In this document: positions 11,533 to 22,738 of the stretch, piece after piece
Position numbering within the stretch: the stretch's first letter is position 1
Layout: each line of letters opens with the position of its first letter
Assembly (NCBI RefSeq): GCF_021462225.1
Contig: NC_061805.1
Coordinates: 1,549,001 to 1,613,000, forward strand
Reading direction: 5' to 3'
Source: Girardinichthys multiradiatus
Taxonomy: Eukaryota; Chordata; Actinopteri; Cyprinodontiformes; Goodeidae
Length of the DNA stretch: 64,000 nucleotides
Translations under genes and position numbers: made by a program
The notes under the pieces: generated by a model
What the model was told of the DNA's origin: nothing
The model's input: only the letters and a program-made list of their open reading frames with translations
Databases searched by the model: none

Positions 11533-11536
11533 CTTA

Positions 11537-12879
11537 TAAGCCTTTTTTTTAACATTATTCAGAGTGTAAACTTTAAGATATAGTTCAGACCTTTTTACCA
11601 TATCAAAAAAACTGCTTGGGTTTGAATGGGTTTGCTTAATTCATGCGATGCTCTGTGGTGCCAGAGTAGAAGTAGAAGTAAGCATGCTTGTTAGTTGGGA
11701 GGATAAAACAATACTTACATCAGGCTGCAAACTTAATATAGTAGAAGCTTTTAGACACCCTGGCATTAGTCTAAATATGTACATTTGTCACAGTTTAAGC
11801 CAAGAGCTTCTAGAAAATGCCTCTTACAGAGCAGCTTTCATGCTCTGCACTGTAGGAACCACTCTGGTGTTCAGCAATGTCTAAAGGCTGGTAAATATTA
11901 AGGAAATGTATAAGTTCCCAGGGCACCACCTGCAAACCGGGAAATAACTAATAATAATTGAATCAGTCCTTAAATGTATGTTGGCCAGTTTGTGTCAATC
12001 TGTAATGATATGACACTTACAGTGCAGACAACTGAAGGTAAACATTCAAAAGCTTTTCAACCATCAACAACTTCAGAGTGTATATGAAATGATGACAAAC
12101 CACTTTAAAAAAGTAGTATAGAATTTATTATAGAAAGGAACAGCGAAAACAACTGGTACTAAACTTAATAAACACTTTGTTACTAATAACATTTTGCAAC
12201 ACAATTGTAAATGACCACAACAAGTTATTTACAGAAGTTACATCTGGCTATGTGGTCTGTTTAACTGTGACACTGTTATGTTGTTTGGGCAAATATTTCT
12301 ATTATTTTTGTATATTTTTCAGATTGTTTTTGTAGTTAAATCTTTTCCTTTGTCTTTTTTTTATATTTTTGGGTTTGGTTTTCTTAACCATATTTTTTGT
12401 AGTTCAGTTATGTATTTTTTAGGGCTATATATATATTCTTTTTGCTGGAACGCAGGCCTCTGTCAGCCTATAAATAGGCTGGGCTTTGGACGCACATTTT
12501 CTCTCACTGCTTGCTCTCGCCACCTAGCTGTGCCTCACTAGTGTGCTCTCCCAGCCGGTTGTTAGTACTGTTGACCCAGCAGCATGCCTTAGTCTGTTCT
12601 ACGTTTTAGCTTTTGCTGCCTTAGCTTTTTGCTCTGGCTGTCCTGTTTTCTTTCATTTGGGTTTAGGTTCCCTTTTGATTTTCTTATTCCGGCGTTGGTA
12701 GTGGCTTTGACGGCCCTGTATAGGGTTGCCCTGCTGCTGCACCTGTTTTTTCTATTTATCCGGCTCACCAGGTCCACCTTTTGGTTATACTTTGGGTTAT
12801 TGTTGGGGTTCTTGTTTTTTACGTTCACAGAAAGTATAAAAAAACATCTAAAGAAACAAAACTTAATTAATTAAAAGAG
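11537..12879. other. Gene-free intron stretch, T-rich part possibly repeat
   Basis: From 11537 to about 12260 nothing was recognised. From about 12260 to 12880 the + strand is T-rich with TATAAATA at about 12470 and blocks such as gctctggctgtcctg, a texture resembling LTR or non-autonomous transposon sequence. No termini or target duplication were identified. Open frames here lack domains. Confidence 0.35.
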
Positions 12880-13620
12880 TAATTAATAAACCTAAATGTT
12901 TGAACCCAGGTCTTGTATCTATGTCTCTAAATATGTTGTGACCTTCTGGGCTGTACCAGACACCTTCCTGGAGGACGTAATCAGGTGAGCTATTGCTGTT
13001 AATAATTTCATGTTCTGTCTCTATAGATAATACTGTTGACCCTGACTTTATTTTTAACACAGTCTCTCTCCTAGAGAAAGCAACTTATGGAGCTAATGCT
13101 AAAACAAGCTACTCTGTACTCTGTTTTTCATTCCATTAATTTTACTATTAGCTCAGATCTTATCTGTTTAGCTGATTTTTTCTCTTAGATGAAGCCAATA
13201 AAAGACCAACTGCTGCCAATAATTCATGACGTTTTCTTTAACATAAAATTACTTCTTGATCAATGATTCTGTATTTTTTTGTGTGTATGCTCTTTCTTCT
13301 CAAACCCCAAGTTGATTGTGGCAGATGGCTCCTCACAGTAAGCCAGGTTATGCTGACCTCTGAGATAATGAAATCCAAACTTGTGGTGCTGATGAAAAGG
13401 AAACAGAGAGATCTGATGCTAATGGAAATGAACACATGCTATATCTTCTTGGAAAGCAAGAATGGACCTCACCCATGGATGGAGGTCTTTGTCCAAGGAT
13501 CAAAAAAGTCGGTGAAGGGTCTGTCAGGTCCCCCCAACAAGTTGCTGATGTCCTGCTCCAGAGGTAGAAGAGAAGAAGGAGAACACTTTCCCAGTGAAAG
13601 CAGGTGAGAAGGACTAGGTA
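12880..13620 (+). mobile_element. L2-like LINE 3' UTR relic
   Basis: The stretch parallels the 3' UTR that follows the L2-like protein end at 54800-55140: both contain the 'tgctgcca..aat' block, then 'cttctgtgttcttttgtg..tatgctc', and this copy goes on to 'gtggcagatggc.cctcac', the reverse of which is in the L2-like 3' UTR near 47330. The 114-codon frame inside (13263-13607) has no domain. Confidence 0.5.
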
Positions 13621-13945
13621 ACAAACAGCTTCTTATATTGATCAAGGGAGTTGGAGGTCAGACTACTTAAGAAGGAAGTGCTTCACAATTAAAGTCAAAT
13701 TTTCTTAGTAAGAGTTCCGATAAACTGAAACTAATGTTTCTCAGGCTTAAATGCACAATATTTTTGACAGGAATTGTCAGCAAGTGTACCGAATTTTGGC
13801 TAAACATACAACTTTCTGTGTAAAATAAGGAAAACACAAACCATTTAGCCCATATTTTGCAGTCCAATGGGTGAAATGTTCTGTGCAATTGCTTAGCAGA
13901 GATAGGCAAAGCTTTTTAGAAAATAAATATTTATTTATTTATTTA
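13621..13945. other. Gene-free intron stretch
   Basis: No repeat or exon recognised; it ends in a (TTTA)n-like run just before the Rex3 target duplication. Confidence 0.4.
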
Positions 13946-13958
13946 AGATTTGATTTCA

Positions 13959-15962
13959 GGGACGTGGAATGTCACCTCACTGTGGGGGGGAGGAGCCTGA
14001 GCTTGTGCGTAAGGTCGAGAGATATCGACTAGAAATTGTCGGGCTCACCTCCACGCACACCGTGGACTCTGGAACTCATCTCCTCTAGAGGGGCTGGATT
14101 CTCTTCTACTCTGGAGTGGCCCATGGGGAGAGGCGGCGGGCTGGGGTGGGTTTGCTTGTTGCCCCCAGCTCAGCTGTCTCGTGTTGGGGTTTACCCCAGT
14201 GGATGAGAGGGTTGCATCCCTGCGCCTTCGAGTTGGGGACAGGTCTCTGACTGTTGTTTCGGCCTATGGGCTGGATGGTAGTGCGGAGTACCCGGCCATA
14301 TGACGTCCTATCGGCTGTGGTTGGCTTGTGGGACTCCTAGGTGGCTGACGGGTACCGTGAGGCCAAGCGTGCCGCGGCCCGGGCTGTGGCAGACGCAAAA
14401 ACTCGGGCCTGGGAGGAGTTCGGTGAGGCCACGGAGAAGGGCTACTGGTTAGCCTCGAAGCGATTGTGGGAAACCATCCGGCGCCTCAGGAGGGGGAAGC
14501 AGTGCTCCACGGTGGCAGGGCTTCGGGGGTGGATGAGATCCACCTTGAGTACCTCAAGTCTCTGGATGTTGTTGGGCTGTCATGGTTGACACGTATCTTC
14601 AACATCGGGGACAGTGCCTCTGGACTTCATAAGAAGGGTGACCAGAGAGTGTGTTCCAACTAGAGGGGAATCACACTCCTCAGCCTCCCTGGTAAGGCCT
14701 ATGCCAGGGTATTGGAGAGGAGAGTCCGGCCGATAATCGAACTGCGGCTTCAGGAGGAGCAGTGTGGTTTTTGTCCCGGTCGTGGAACACTGGACCAGCT
14801 CTATACCCTCTACAGGGTACTCGAGGGTTCATGGGAGTTTGCCCAACCGGTCCACATGTGTTTTGTGGACCTGGAGAAAACATTCGACTGTGTCCCCCAT
14901 GGTCCCTTGTGGGGGGTGCTCCAGGAGTATGGAATCAGGGGCCCTTTATTAGGAGCCATCCGGTCTCTGTACAAGCGGATCAGGAGTTTGGGCCGCATTA
15001 CCAGCACTAAGTCGGACCTGTACCCGGTGCATGTTGGACTCCGGCAGGGCTGCCCTTTGTCACCGGTCCTCTTCATAACTTTTATGGACAGGATTTCTAG
15101 ACGCAGCCAAGGGCCAGAGGGGGTCTGGTTTGGGGACCAGTGGATTTTGTCTCTTCTCTTTGCAGATGACGTGGTCCTGCTGGCCCCCTCTAGCCAAGAC
15201 CTACAGCATGCGCTGGGGCGGTTCGCAACCGAGTTTGAAGCGGCTAGGATGAAGATCAGCTCCTCCAAGTCCAAGACCGTGGTTCTTGACCGGAAAAAGG
15301 TGGCTTGTCCTCTTCAGGTTTGAGGGGAGTTCCTGGCTTAATTGGAGGAGTTCAAGTACCTTGGGCTCTTGTTCATGAGTGAGGGGAGAATGGATCGGGA
15401 GATCGACAGACAGATCAGTGTGGGTGCCGCAGTAATGGGGGCACTGTGCCAGTCTGTTGTGGTGAAGAGAGAGCTGAGCTGAAAAGTGAAGCTCTCGATT
15501 TAACAGTCGGTCTATGTACCAACCCTCATGGCCATGAATTTTGGGTCATGACCGAAAGAACTACATCCCGGATACAAACAGCTGAAATGAGCTTCCTGCG
15601 TAGGGTTGCCAGGCACTCTGAGATAGGGTGAGGAGCTCGGCCATCTGGGAGGGGCTCGGTGTAGAGCCGCTTCTCCTCCACATCGAGAGGAGCCAGTTGA
15701 GGTGGCTCGGGCATCTATATCAGATGCCTCCTGGACGCCTTCCTCGGGAGGTGTTCCAGGCACATCCCACCGAGAGGAGGCCCAGGGGACGGCCCAGGAC
15801 ACGCTGGAGGGACTATGTTTCTCGGCTGGCCTGGGAACACCTTGGGCTCCCCCCGGAGGAGCTGGAGGAGGTGTCTGGGGAGAAGGACGTGTGGGCGTCT
15901 CGGCTGAGACTGCTGCCCTCACGACCCGGTCCCGGATAAAGCGGAAGACGAAGAGTACGACG
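13959..15962 (+). mobile_element. Rex3 LINE, 2.0 kb, internally deleted, 13-bp TSD
   Basis: The element runs from the ggacgtggaatgtcacctc start to the 3' end cccggataaagcggaag, and is flanked by AGATTTGATTTCA (13946-13958 and 15963-15975). Comparison with 43719-46259 shows that most of the endonuclease is missing at about 14302, and part of the linker at about 14508. The reverse transcriptase is largely kept. The intact target duplication shows it arrived by retrotransposition; the deletions are internal rather than the usual 5' truncation. Confidence 0.88.
14341..15940 (+). pseudogene. Rex3 reverse transcriptase, broken
   Basis: The 14712-15323 frame (203 codons) carries QEEQCGFCPGRGTLDQLYTLY, VHMCFVDLEKTFDCVP (motif A), GLRQGCPLSPVLF (motif B) and LLFADDVVLLA (catalytic motif C). 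It stops after KKVACPLQV because CAG GTT T.GAG reads a TGA. The C-terminal region RWLGHLYQMPPG...RWRDYVSRLAWEHLG continues in another frame at 15628-15939. The upstream linker (14341-14660) is split over two frames. It would copy Rex3 RNA if intact. Confidence 0.85.
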
Positions 15963-15975
15963 AGATTTGATTTCA

Positions 15976-16555
15976 CTAGACATCAATTATCCATTTTTTC
16001 TGAGTAAAGAACCCTAGCTATTCATTGTCTTGAAAACCGAATGTTCATACCATTACACTAGGTATGTGATGTTGAGTTTGAAGTTACATCTGCATGTTAA
16101 GGGGATAATGTTGAAAGCCATTTCTATTTCAGTCAAGGATTATAGTGACATTTCATACAGCTGTGTTTCTGCAGGGCTAGTACTCATAAACCCAACGCTC
16201 ATGGGAATTCTCACAGTCCAGATGGAAAACACACTCATACACTCAGACACACACACACATGGATTTCACCACTTGGAGATCCTGACAGTTTATAATTGTA
16301 ATTGGGAAATTCAGGTTTACCTGCACCTGCAAATCAACAATAGTGGTCTAAACTTGGACTACTAAGGGCTGTTGTGTGTAGTTAAAGCTTTAAAATACTG
16401 GCTGCTTGGATGTCACCTTTTTAAATGAGCTTGCTATAATATAGCTTCAGGCTCCCAATCTGTGGAGCAGACAACTTTTTTATCATTTTAAATCGATTTG
16501 TACTTCACTTTTTATTCTAGTTGAGCAGGACATCTTGATATATATGTATTATATT
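15976..16555. other. Gene-free intron stretch
   Basis: Unique-looking AT-rich sequence with a short (CA)n run near 16245. Nothing else recognised. Confidence 0.4.
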
Positions 16556-16700
16556 TACATATGGTAGATGGTAAGTGGCCTGTACTTGTATAGCGGTTTA
16601 TCAAGTCCCCATAGACCCCAAAGAGCTTCACACTAAATTCAGTCATCCACCCATTCATTCACACACATTCACACACTGACAGTCGTAAGCAAATAAGATA
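16556..16700. repeat. Dispersed fish repeat fragment
   Basis: The text 'ggtaagtggcctgtacttgtatagcg' followed by 'ccccaaagagcttcacac' and 'cacccattcattcacacac' matches, from memory, a very common short interspersed repeat of teleosts (tail-like end). Compare the end of the SINE at 40078-40346, which carries a related 'agcgctatacaag' block. Confidence 0.5.
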
Positions 16701-16872
16701 ACACCAATATATACATTCACCGGCCACATTATTAGGAACACCTTGCTAGTACCGGGTTCGACTTCCTTTCGCCTTCAGAACTGCCTTAATCCTTCGTGGC
16801 ATAGATTCAACAAGGTACTGGAAACATTTCTGCTGGAAGTAACTATCAGAAGATGGGTACACTGTGGTCATA

Positions 16873-18483
16873 CAGGTCCTTCTCAAAATATTAGCATATT
16901 GTGATAACGTTCATTATTTTCCATAATGTCATGATGAAAATTTAACATTCATATATTTTAGATTCATTGCACACTAACTGAAATATTTCAGGTCTTTTAT
17001 TGTCTTAATACGGATGATTTTGGCATACAGCTCATGAAAACCCAAAATTCCTATCTCACAAAATTAGCATATTTCATCCGACCAATAAAAGAAAAGTGTT
17101 TTTAATACAAAAAACGTCAACCTTCAAATAATCATGTACAGTTATGCACTCAATACTTGGTCGGGAATCCTTTTGCAGAAATGACTGCTTCAATGCGGCG
17201 TGGCATGGAGGCAATCAGCCTGTGGCACTGCTGAGGTCTTATGGAGGCCCAGGATGCTTTGATAGCGGCCTTTAGCTCATCCAGAGTGTTGGGTCTTGAG
17301 TCTCTCAACGTTCTCTTTACAATATCCCACAGATTCTCTATGGGGTTCAGGTCAGGAGAGTTGGCAGGCCAATTGAGCACAGTGATACCATGGTCGGTAA
17401 ACCATTTACCAGTGGTTTTGGCACTGTGAGCAGGTGCCAGGTCGTGCTGAAAAATGAAATCTTCATCTCCATAAAGCTTTTCAGCAGATGGAAGCATGAA
17501 GTGCTCCAAAATCTCCTGATAGCTAGCTGCATTGACCCTGCCCTTGATTAAAACACAGTGGACCAACACCAGCAGCTGACACGGCACCCCAGACCATCAC
17601 TGACTGTGGGTACTTGACACTGGACTTCTGGCATTTTGGCATTTCCTTCTCCCCAGTCTTCCTCCAGACTCTGGTACCTTGATTTCCGAATGACATGCAG
17701 AATTTGCTTTCATCTGAAAAAAGTACTTTGGACCACTGAGCAACAGTCCAGTGCTGCTTATCTGTAGCCCAGATCAGGCGCTTCTGCCGCTGTTTCTGGT
17801 TCAAAAGTGGCTTGACCTGGGGAATGCGGCACCTGTAGCCCATTTCCTGCACACGCCTGTGCACAGTGGCTCTGGATGTTTCTACTCCAGACTCAGTCCA
17901 CTGCTTCCGCAGGTCCCCCAAGGTCTGGAATCGGCCCTTCTCCACAATCGTCCTCAGGGTCCGGTCACCTCTTCTCGTTGTGCAGCGTTTTCTGCCACAC
18001 TTTTTCCTTCCCACAGACTTCCCACTGAGGTGCCTTGATACAGCACTCTGGGAACAGCCTATTCATTCAGAAATTTCTTTCTGTGTCTTACCCTCTTGCT
18101 TGAGGGTGTCAATAGTGGCCTTCTGGACAGCAGTCAGGTCGGCAGTCTTACCCATGATTGGGGTTTTGAGTGATGAACCAGGCTGGGAGTTTTAAAGGCC
18201 TCAGGAATCTTTTGCAGGTGTTTAGAGTTAACTCGTTGATTCAGATGATTAGGTTCATAGCTCGTTTAGAGACCCTGTTAATGATATGCTAATTTTGTGA
18301 GATAGGAATTTTGGGTTTTCATGAGCTGTATGCCAAAATCATCCGTATTAAGACAATAAAAGACCTGAAATATTTCAGTTAGTGTGCAATGAATCTAAAA
18401 TATATGAATGTTAAATTTTCATTATTACATTATGGAAAATAATGAACTTTATCACAATATGCTAATATTTTGAGAAGGACCTG
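16873..18483 (-). mobile_element. Tc1 family 1 (DD34E), complete 1.61-kb element
   Basis: It begins CAGGTCCTTCTCAAAATATT and ends with the inverse, between TA dinucleotides. The inverted repeats are about 200 bp. Each holds two direct copies of ATTAGCATAT: 16890-16899 and 17063-17072 on the left, 173 bp apart, which is the IR/DR layout known from Sleeping Beauty-type elements. It sits inside an older Tc1 family-2 element. The transposase is on the minus strand. Confidence 0.95.
17150..18155 (-). pseudogene. Tc1 family 1 transposase, stop plus frameshift
   Basis: A DDE transposase that cuts and pastes its element at TA sites. Starting at MGKTADLTAVQ, the N-terminal helix-turn-helix (CSQSAVSRHLSGKS) is followed by GRKKCGRKRCTTRRGD, the first catalytic Asp in LFSDESKF, the second in QHDLAPAH and the Glu in NPIENLWD, with 34 residues between the last two. 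The whole would be about 335 residues. Codon 31 is TGA (18063-18065) where the sister copy has CGA, and an extra A in the AAAA run at about 17548 shifts the frame before the second Asp. All three catalytic residues survive, but the gene is dead. Confidence 0.92.
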
Positions 18484-18784
18484 TAAAGGGATGGACATGG
18501 TCAGCAACAATACTCAGGTAGGCTGTGGCGTTGACACTATGCTCAATTGGTAGTAAGGGTCCTAAAGTGTGCCAAGAAAATATCCCCCACACCATTACAC
18601 CACCACCAGCCTGAACCGTTGATACAAGGCAGGATGGATCCATGCTTTCATGTTGTTGATGCCAAATTCTGACCCTACCATCCGAATTTCGCAGCAGAAA
18701 TCGAGACTCATCAGACCAGGCAACGTTTTTCCAATCATCTATTGCCCAATTTTGGTGAGCCTGAGCGAATGGTGGCCTCAGTTT

Positions 18785-20060
18785 GGGTTGGACAATGAAA
18801 CTGAAACACCTGTCATTTTAGTGTGGGAGGTTTCATGGCTAAATTGGACCAGCCTGGTAGCCAGTCTTCATTGATTGCACATTGCACCAGTAAGAGCAGA
18901 GTGTGAATGTTCAATTAGCAGGGTAAGAGCATAAGAGCAGAGTTTTGCTCAAAATATTGAAATGCACACAACATTATGGGTGACATACCAAAGTTCAAAA
19001 GAGGACAAATTGTTGGTGCACGTCTTGCTGGCGCATCTGTGACCAAGACAGCAAGTCTTTGTGATGTATCAAGAGCCACGGTATCCAGGGTAATGTCAGC
19101 ATACCACCAAGAAGGATGAACCACATCCAACAGGATTAACTGTGGACACAAGAGGAAGCTGTCTGAAAGGGATGTTCAGGTGCTAACCCGGATTGTATCC
19201 AAAAAAAATAAAACCACAGCTGCCCAAATCACAGCAGAATTAAATGTGCACCTCAACTCTCCTATTTCCACCAGAACTGTCCGTCAGGAGCTCCACAGGG
19301 TCAATATACACGGCCGGGCTGCTATAGCCAAACCTTTGGTCACTCATGCCAATGCCAAACGTCGGTTTCTATGGTGCAAGGAGCGCAAATCTTGGGCTGT
19401 GGACAATGTGAAACATGTATTGTTCTCTGATGAGTCCACCTTTACTGTTTTCCCCACATCCGGGAGAGTTACGGTGTGGAGAAGCCCCAAAGAAGCGTAC
19501 CACCCAGACTGTTGCATGCCCAGAGTGAAGCATGGGGGTGGATCAGTGATGGTTTGGGCTGCCATATCATGGCATTCCCTTGGCCCAACACTTGTGCTAG
19601 ATGGGCGCGTCACTGCCAAGGATTACCGAACTACTCTTGAGGACCATGTGCATCCAATGGTTCAAACATTGTATCCTGAAGGTGGTGCCGTGTATCAGGA
19701 TGACAATGCACCAATACACACAGCAAGACTGGTGAAAGATTGGTTTGATGAACATGAAAGTGAAGTTGAACATCTCCCATGGCCTGCACAGTCACCAGAT
19801 CTAAATATTATTGAGCCCCTTTGGGGTGTTTTGGAGGAGCGAGTCAGGAAACGTTTTCTTCCACCAGTATCACGTAGTGACCTGGCCACTATCCTGCAAG
19901 AAGAATGGCTTAAAATCCCTCTGACCACTGTGCAGGACTTGTGTATGTCATTCCCAAGATGAATTGACGCTGTATTGGCCGCAAAAGGAGTATGGTGTAC
20001 CATACTAATAAATTACTGTGGTCTAAAACCAGGTGTTTCATTTTCATTGTCCAACCCCTG
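18785..20060 (+). mobile_element. Tc1 family 3 (DD36E), 1.28 kb, left tip missing
   Basis: It starts at GGGTTGGACAATGAAACTG, lacking the expected TA and CAG, and ends CATTGTCCAACCCCTG before TA (20061-20062). The terminal repeats are short. The sister copy at 27100-28368 has both tips. The left junction lies directly in Tc1 family-2 sequence, so the two elements are fused. Confidence 0.9.
18976..19962 (+). pseudogene. Tc1 family 3 DD36E transposase, one internal stop
   Basis: The frame starts MGDIPKFKRGQIVGARLAG, with a helix-turn-helix (ASLCDVSRATVSRVM), then the second DNA-binding segment VSKKNKTTAAQITAEL. Catalytic residues are Asp in LFSDEST, Asp in YQDDNAPIH and Glu in NIIEPLWG; counting gives 36 residues between the last two, the DD36E spacing. 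Length is about 328 codons. The only lesion before the end is TGA at 19117-19119 (codon 48), which is CGA (Arg) in the sister copy. The frame closes at SFPR followed by TGA, with IDAVLAAKGG still readable after it. Confidence 0.92.
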
Positions 20061-20062
20061 TA

Positions 20063-20319
20063 TATTGCCTTTACCTCCAACTTTCGAACAGTGTCTTTAA
20101 ATTTACAAGACTCCCCTCCATCGACTTGTTTCTTTCTTGCTGTTGGTTTACTCTGTCTGTGTGGTGAAAACCTGCCTACCTGGTGCCTTCTCAGCCAATC
20201 GGTGTCATGTATACCGCTATTTGTCCATGCCCCCTTCTGGCCTTCCCCTCCTCCCCACCTCCTGCTTTTTGCCTGAAGAGCTTTAAAAAACAATCACTGC
20301 AGCTGTGGGAGGCAGCAGC
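20063..20319. other. Spacer between Tc1 and candidate LTR
   Basis: Short unique-looking sequence; nothing recognised. Confidence 0.35.
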
Positions 20320-21317
20320 TGTCGTGGTGCGACATTTTGGTCTTTGCTTTTGGTTTTGTGTTTTTGTTTACCTTTTTAGCTAGATGTTTCTTATTTGTGT
20401 TTTGTCTTCATGTTTGTTGTGGTTTTCTGCTTTGGTTATCTTCTGCCCCCCAGTGTGCTCTCCTAGTTCCCTTGGCGTCGCTTTCCTGTTTTCTTAGAAG
20501 GGTTTCCTTATTATGATTATTATTATTTATCAGAGTTCTCTGGCACTCTCTTATTTATTAGTTTCTTTTTTTTTTTACTCCTCTCGTCATTTGTTTTCCC
20601 CTTTTAGTAATTACTTGGTTTAAGTTCCCTTTATTCTCCTGTTCTTCTTAGCTTTGTTCCCCTAGTTCATTCTTGTTCTCCAGCCTCTCCTCTATAGGTT
20701 AGCTTTAGTTATTGTTTACTTTTATTCTAGTCCTCGTTTCCTCTGCTTCATTCTTAGTTTAATTCTATCAGTGTTGGTTTGAGTTTGTTTACTTTTGTAG
20801 TAAGGGTTTCCTTATGGTTTCTGTTTTACTAAGTTCTTAGGTTCTTGTGTTCCCTCCAGTTTCTCAGTTTCCTTCAGTTCATGTTTATTCTTGATTCTTA
20901 CGCTTTATTTTTATCTTGGTTTATAGTTTCATTTAGGTCTGCCTACTGTCTTGTCTTTAGTCCCTTTCCTCATGCTTTGGTTTTATTAGGTTCACCTGCT
21001 CCCTCTGCCTCCTTGTCTCACCTGTTCTTAGTTCCTTTGATTACCTGCCTTTGTTCTCCCTCTGCATATTAGTTGGTTTTGTTTCATTGCCCTTGGCTGG
21101 TTCCTCTCATCTCTCACCTTTGTTCGTTGCCCTTGTCCATGCTTTGAGTTCCGCATGTTCCTGCAGAAACTTTGTAAGTTTAGATTTCTGACTCTGGTTT
21201 ACATCTGCATTGTATTTGTTTCCTTTTTTGATATTTTGAACAAACTAAAGACTGCTTGAAATGCTGCGCCCGAGCTCTTGACTGCACTTCGATCCACCCC
21301 AAAACTCCACTGTGACA
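20320..21317 (+). mobile_element. Candidate solo LTR (family B, TGTC...GACA)
   Basis: The T-rich block begins TGTCGTGGTGCGACA and ends CACTGTGACA, so the tips form a TGTC/GACA inverted repeat. The flanking pentamers are GCAGC and GCAGG (4 of 5 identical). The same tips close the element at 62068-62893. No internal coding region is adjacent. Orientation is by analogy only. The long T-rich composition could alternatively be low-complexity sequence. Confidence 0.5.
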
Positions 21318-21354
21318 GCAGGAGACTGTTCTCTCATTAAACCCTGCTTATTGA

Positions 21355-21487
21355 GTAGTAGTGACGCGTTGCGTTACATTGTAAACATCGTAACAGTGTT
21401 ACAGAAATGAGAAAAGTAATTAGTTAGACTACTCCGGTAATGCAGTCACTAACGTCGTTATTTTGCAACGCTGCTACTCCCAACACT
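21355..21487. mobile_element. hAT-like non-autonomous end fragment
   Basis: The stretch holds 'gtgacgcgttgcgttaca' at one side and ends 'gctactcccaacactg'. Its reverse, CAGTGTTGGGAGTAGC, resembles the terminal repeat of common fish hAT-type MITEs with alternating 'gcgttac' motifs. The other terminus and the 8-bp duplication were not found. Confidence 0.5.
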
Positions 21488-22738
21488 GGTATTAGGCCAA
21501 ATTACAAAAATCCAAACCCAAATGAGCAATGCCTGTGTTATTACACCACTGAGGTTATTACCTCGGTAATAGAAGTCTGTAGGGTTTACTCACATTGTTT
21601 TAGAGAAATTCAGCATTTTTGTCCTGAGAGATACTTTTTTTTATTTAGGATTGCAGAAATGTCTATGCACAGCTTTCTTAAGCTTCTGTCCAGGTATTTT
21701 AATCAGGTGAGATTTTACTTTGCTATTGCAACACCTTGATTCTTTTCCTTGTCCAGTCATGCTGTTTTAATGCCAATGACCCCACTTCCTAAAACTAAGT
21801 GAGGCTTTAGCTTTCAGACAGATGGCCTCACATCTGACTGCAGAATATTTTAAAGTGCATGGGAGTCATGGGGTCAACATAATGTCTGCTAGGTGCTCAG
21901 GTTCAGTTCCTTGCAAAATGAGCAAAAATCATCAAGCCTCCACCACTGTGCTTGACAGATGTGTTTCTGCTCATAAGCTGTAATTCGTTTTCTCCAACAA
22001 TCTTTCACACTGTAGCATCAGGGGCTTCAAATTGTTCAGAAAAATGTTTAAGCATTTACTAGATCAATGGGGAGCAACAGCTGTTTCTCTGAGATGTTTG
22101 ATGCTGTCAAATCTTATTAACAAATCTTACAAAACTGTACACCCTGTAAACAAACTGGAAAAACCTTCTGCTTTTGGAGATCTGTTCAGTCCTCCTAATG
22201 ATCAGTTAATCAATGAGTTTGATCAGTAGCAACTGGCTGGCACAATATTTGTTGCAAGAAATCATGTTTTCTCCAAAACAGTTTTAACCTGAACTCAGTT
22301 GCAGAAATCCACACACTAATGTTTCCATCATCTCTTAAAAAAATAAAGTTTGTGAAAAATTGGATGCACCTCAAAATACATATGTACAAAATATGTAAAA
22401 TGCAAAAAAATTAAACCCTTCTAATATAAATTTTACGATGACTGTGGTGGGGTTGACACAAATAGTTGATACAACAAGGATGTGGTCCATGAGAAACTTC
22501 GTATTGTGTAAAGAAGGATATAGTCACACTGACAAGACAAAAATGGGTTAATTGATTTTGATGCAAATATTTCTTACTGGTGCGTATTTCAAAATATTAA
22601 TTATTTCCATATTCTTAGACTGTACTTACTTTCTGAATTCCTGCAGACAGTGTTGTACATGAACGCATCAGTATATCACCAGTGTGTTTTGCATTCTCCA
22701 GTATTTACTGTTTTATTTCACAAATCTGTGCTCAACCA
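21488..22738. other. Gene-free intron stretch with a Tc1 relic
   Basis: At about 21930-22010 'catcaagcctccaccactgtg' followed by 'cttgac' resembles, in antisense, the A-rich 'accaccatgcttgac' segment of Tc1 transposons. The rest shows nothing recognised. Confidence 0.35.

Larger units (their letters stand above)
16714..18784 (-). mobile_element. Tc1 family 2 (DD36E) element, split and truncated
   Basis: The left end after a TA is CATTCACCGGCCAC, matching the copies at 36697-37662 and 62955 onward. The element is interrupted by a complete Tc1 family-1 element (16873-18483, TA duplicated at 16871 and 18484). It resumes as a minus-strand transposase piece (VMVWGIFSWHTLGPL, ATAYLSIVADHVHP) and then breaks at 18784 within 'gcctcagttt', where a family-3 element begins without its first bases or a TA. 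The N-terminal half of the transposase is therefore lost. Confidence 0.85.

Noticed and set aside
13263..13607. 114-codon frame as a small protein gene
   Set aside because: It falls in sequence matching an L2-like 3' UTR and shows no domain or splice context.
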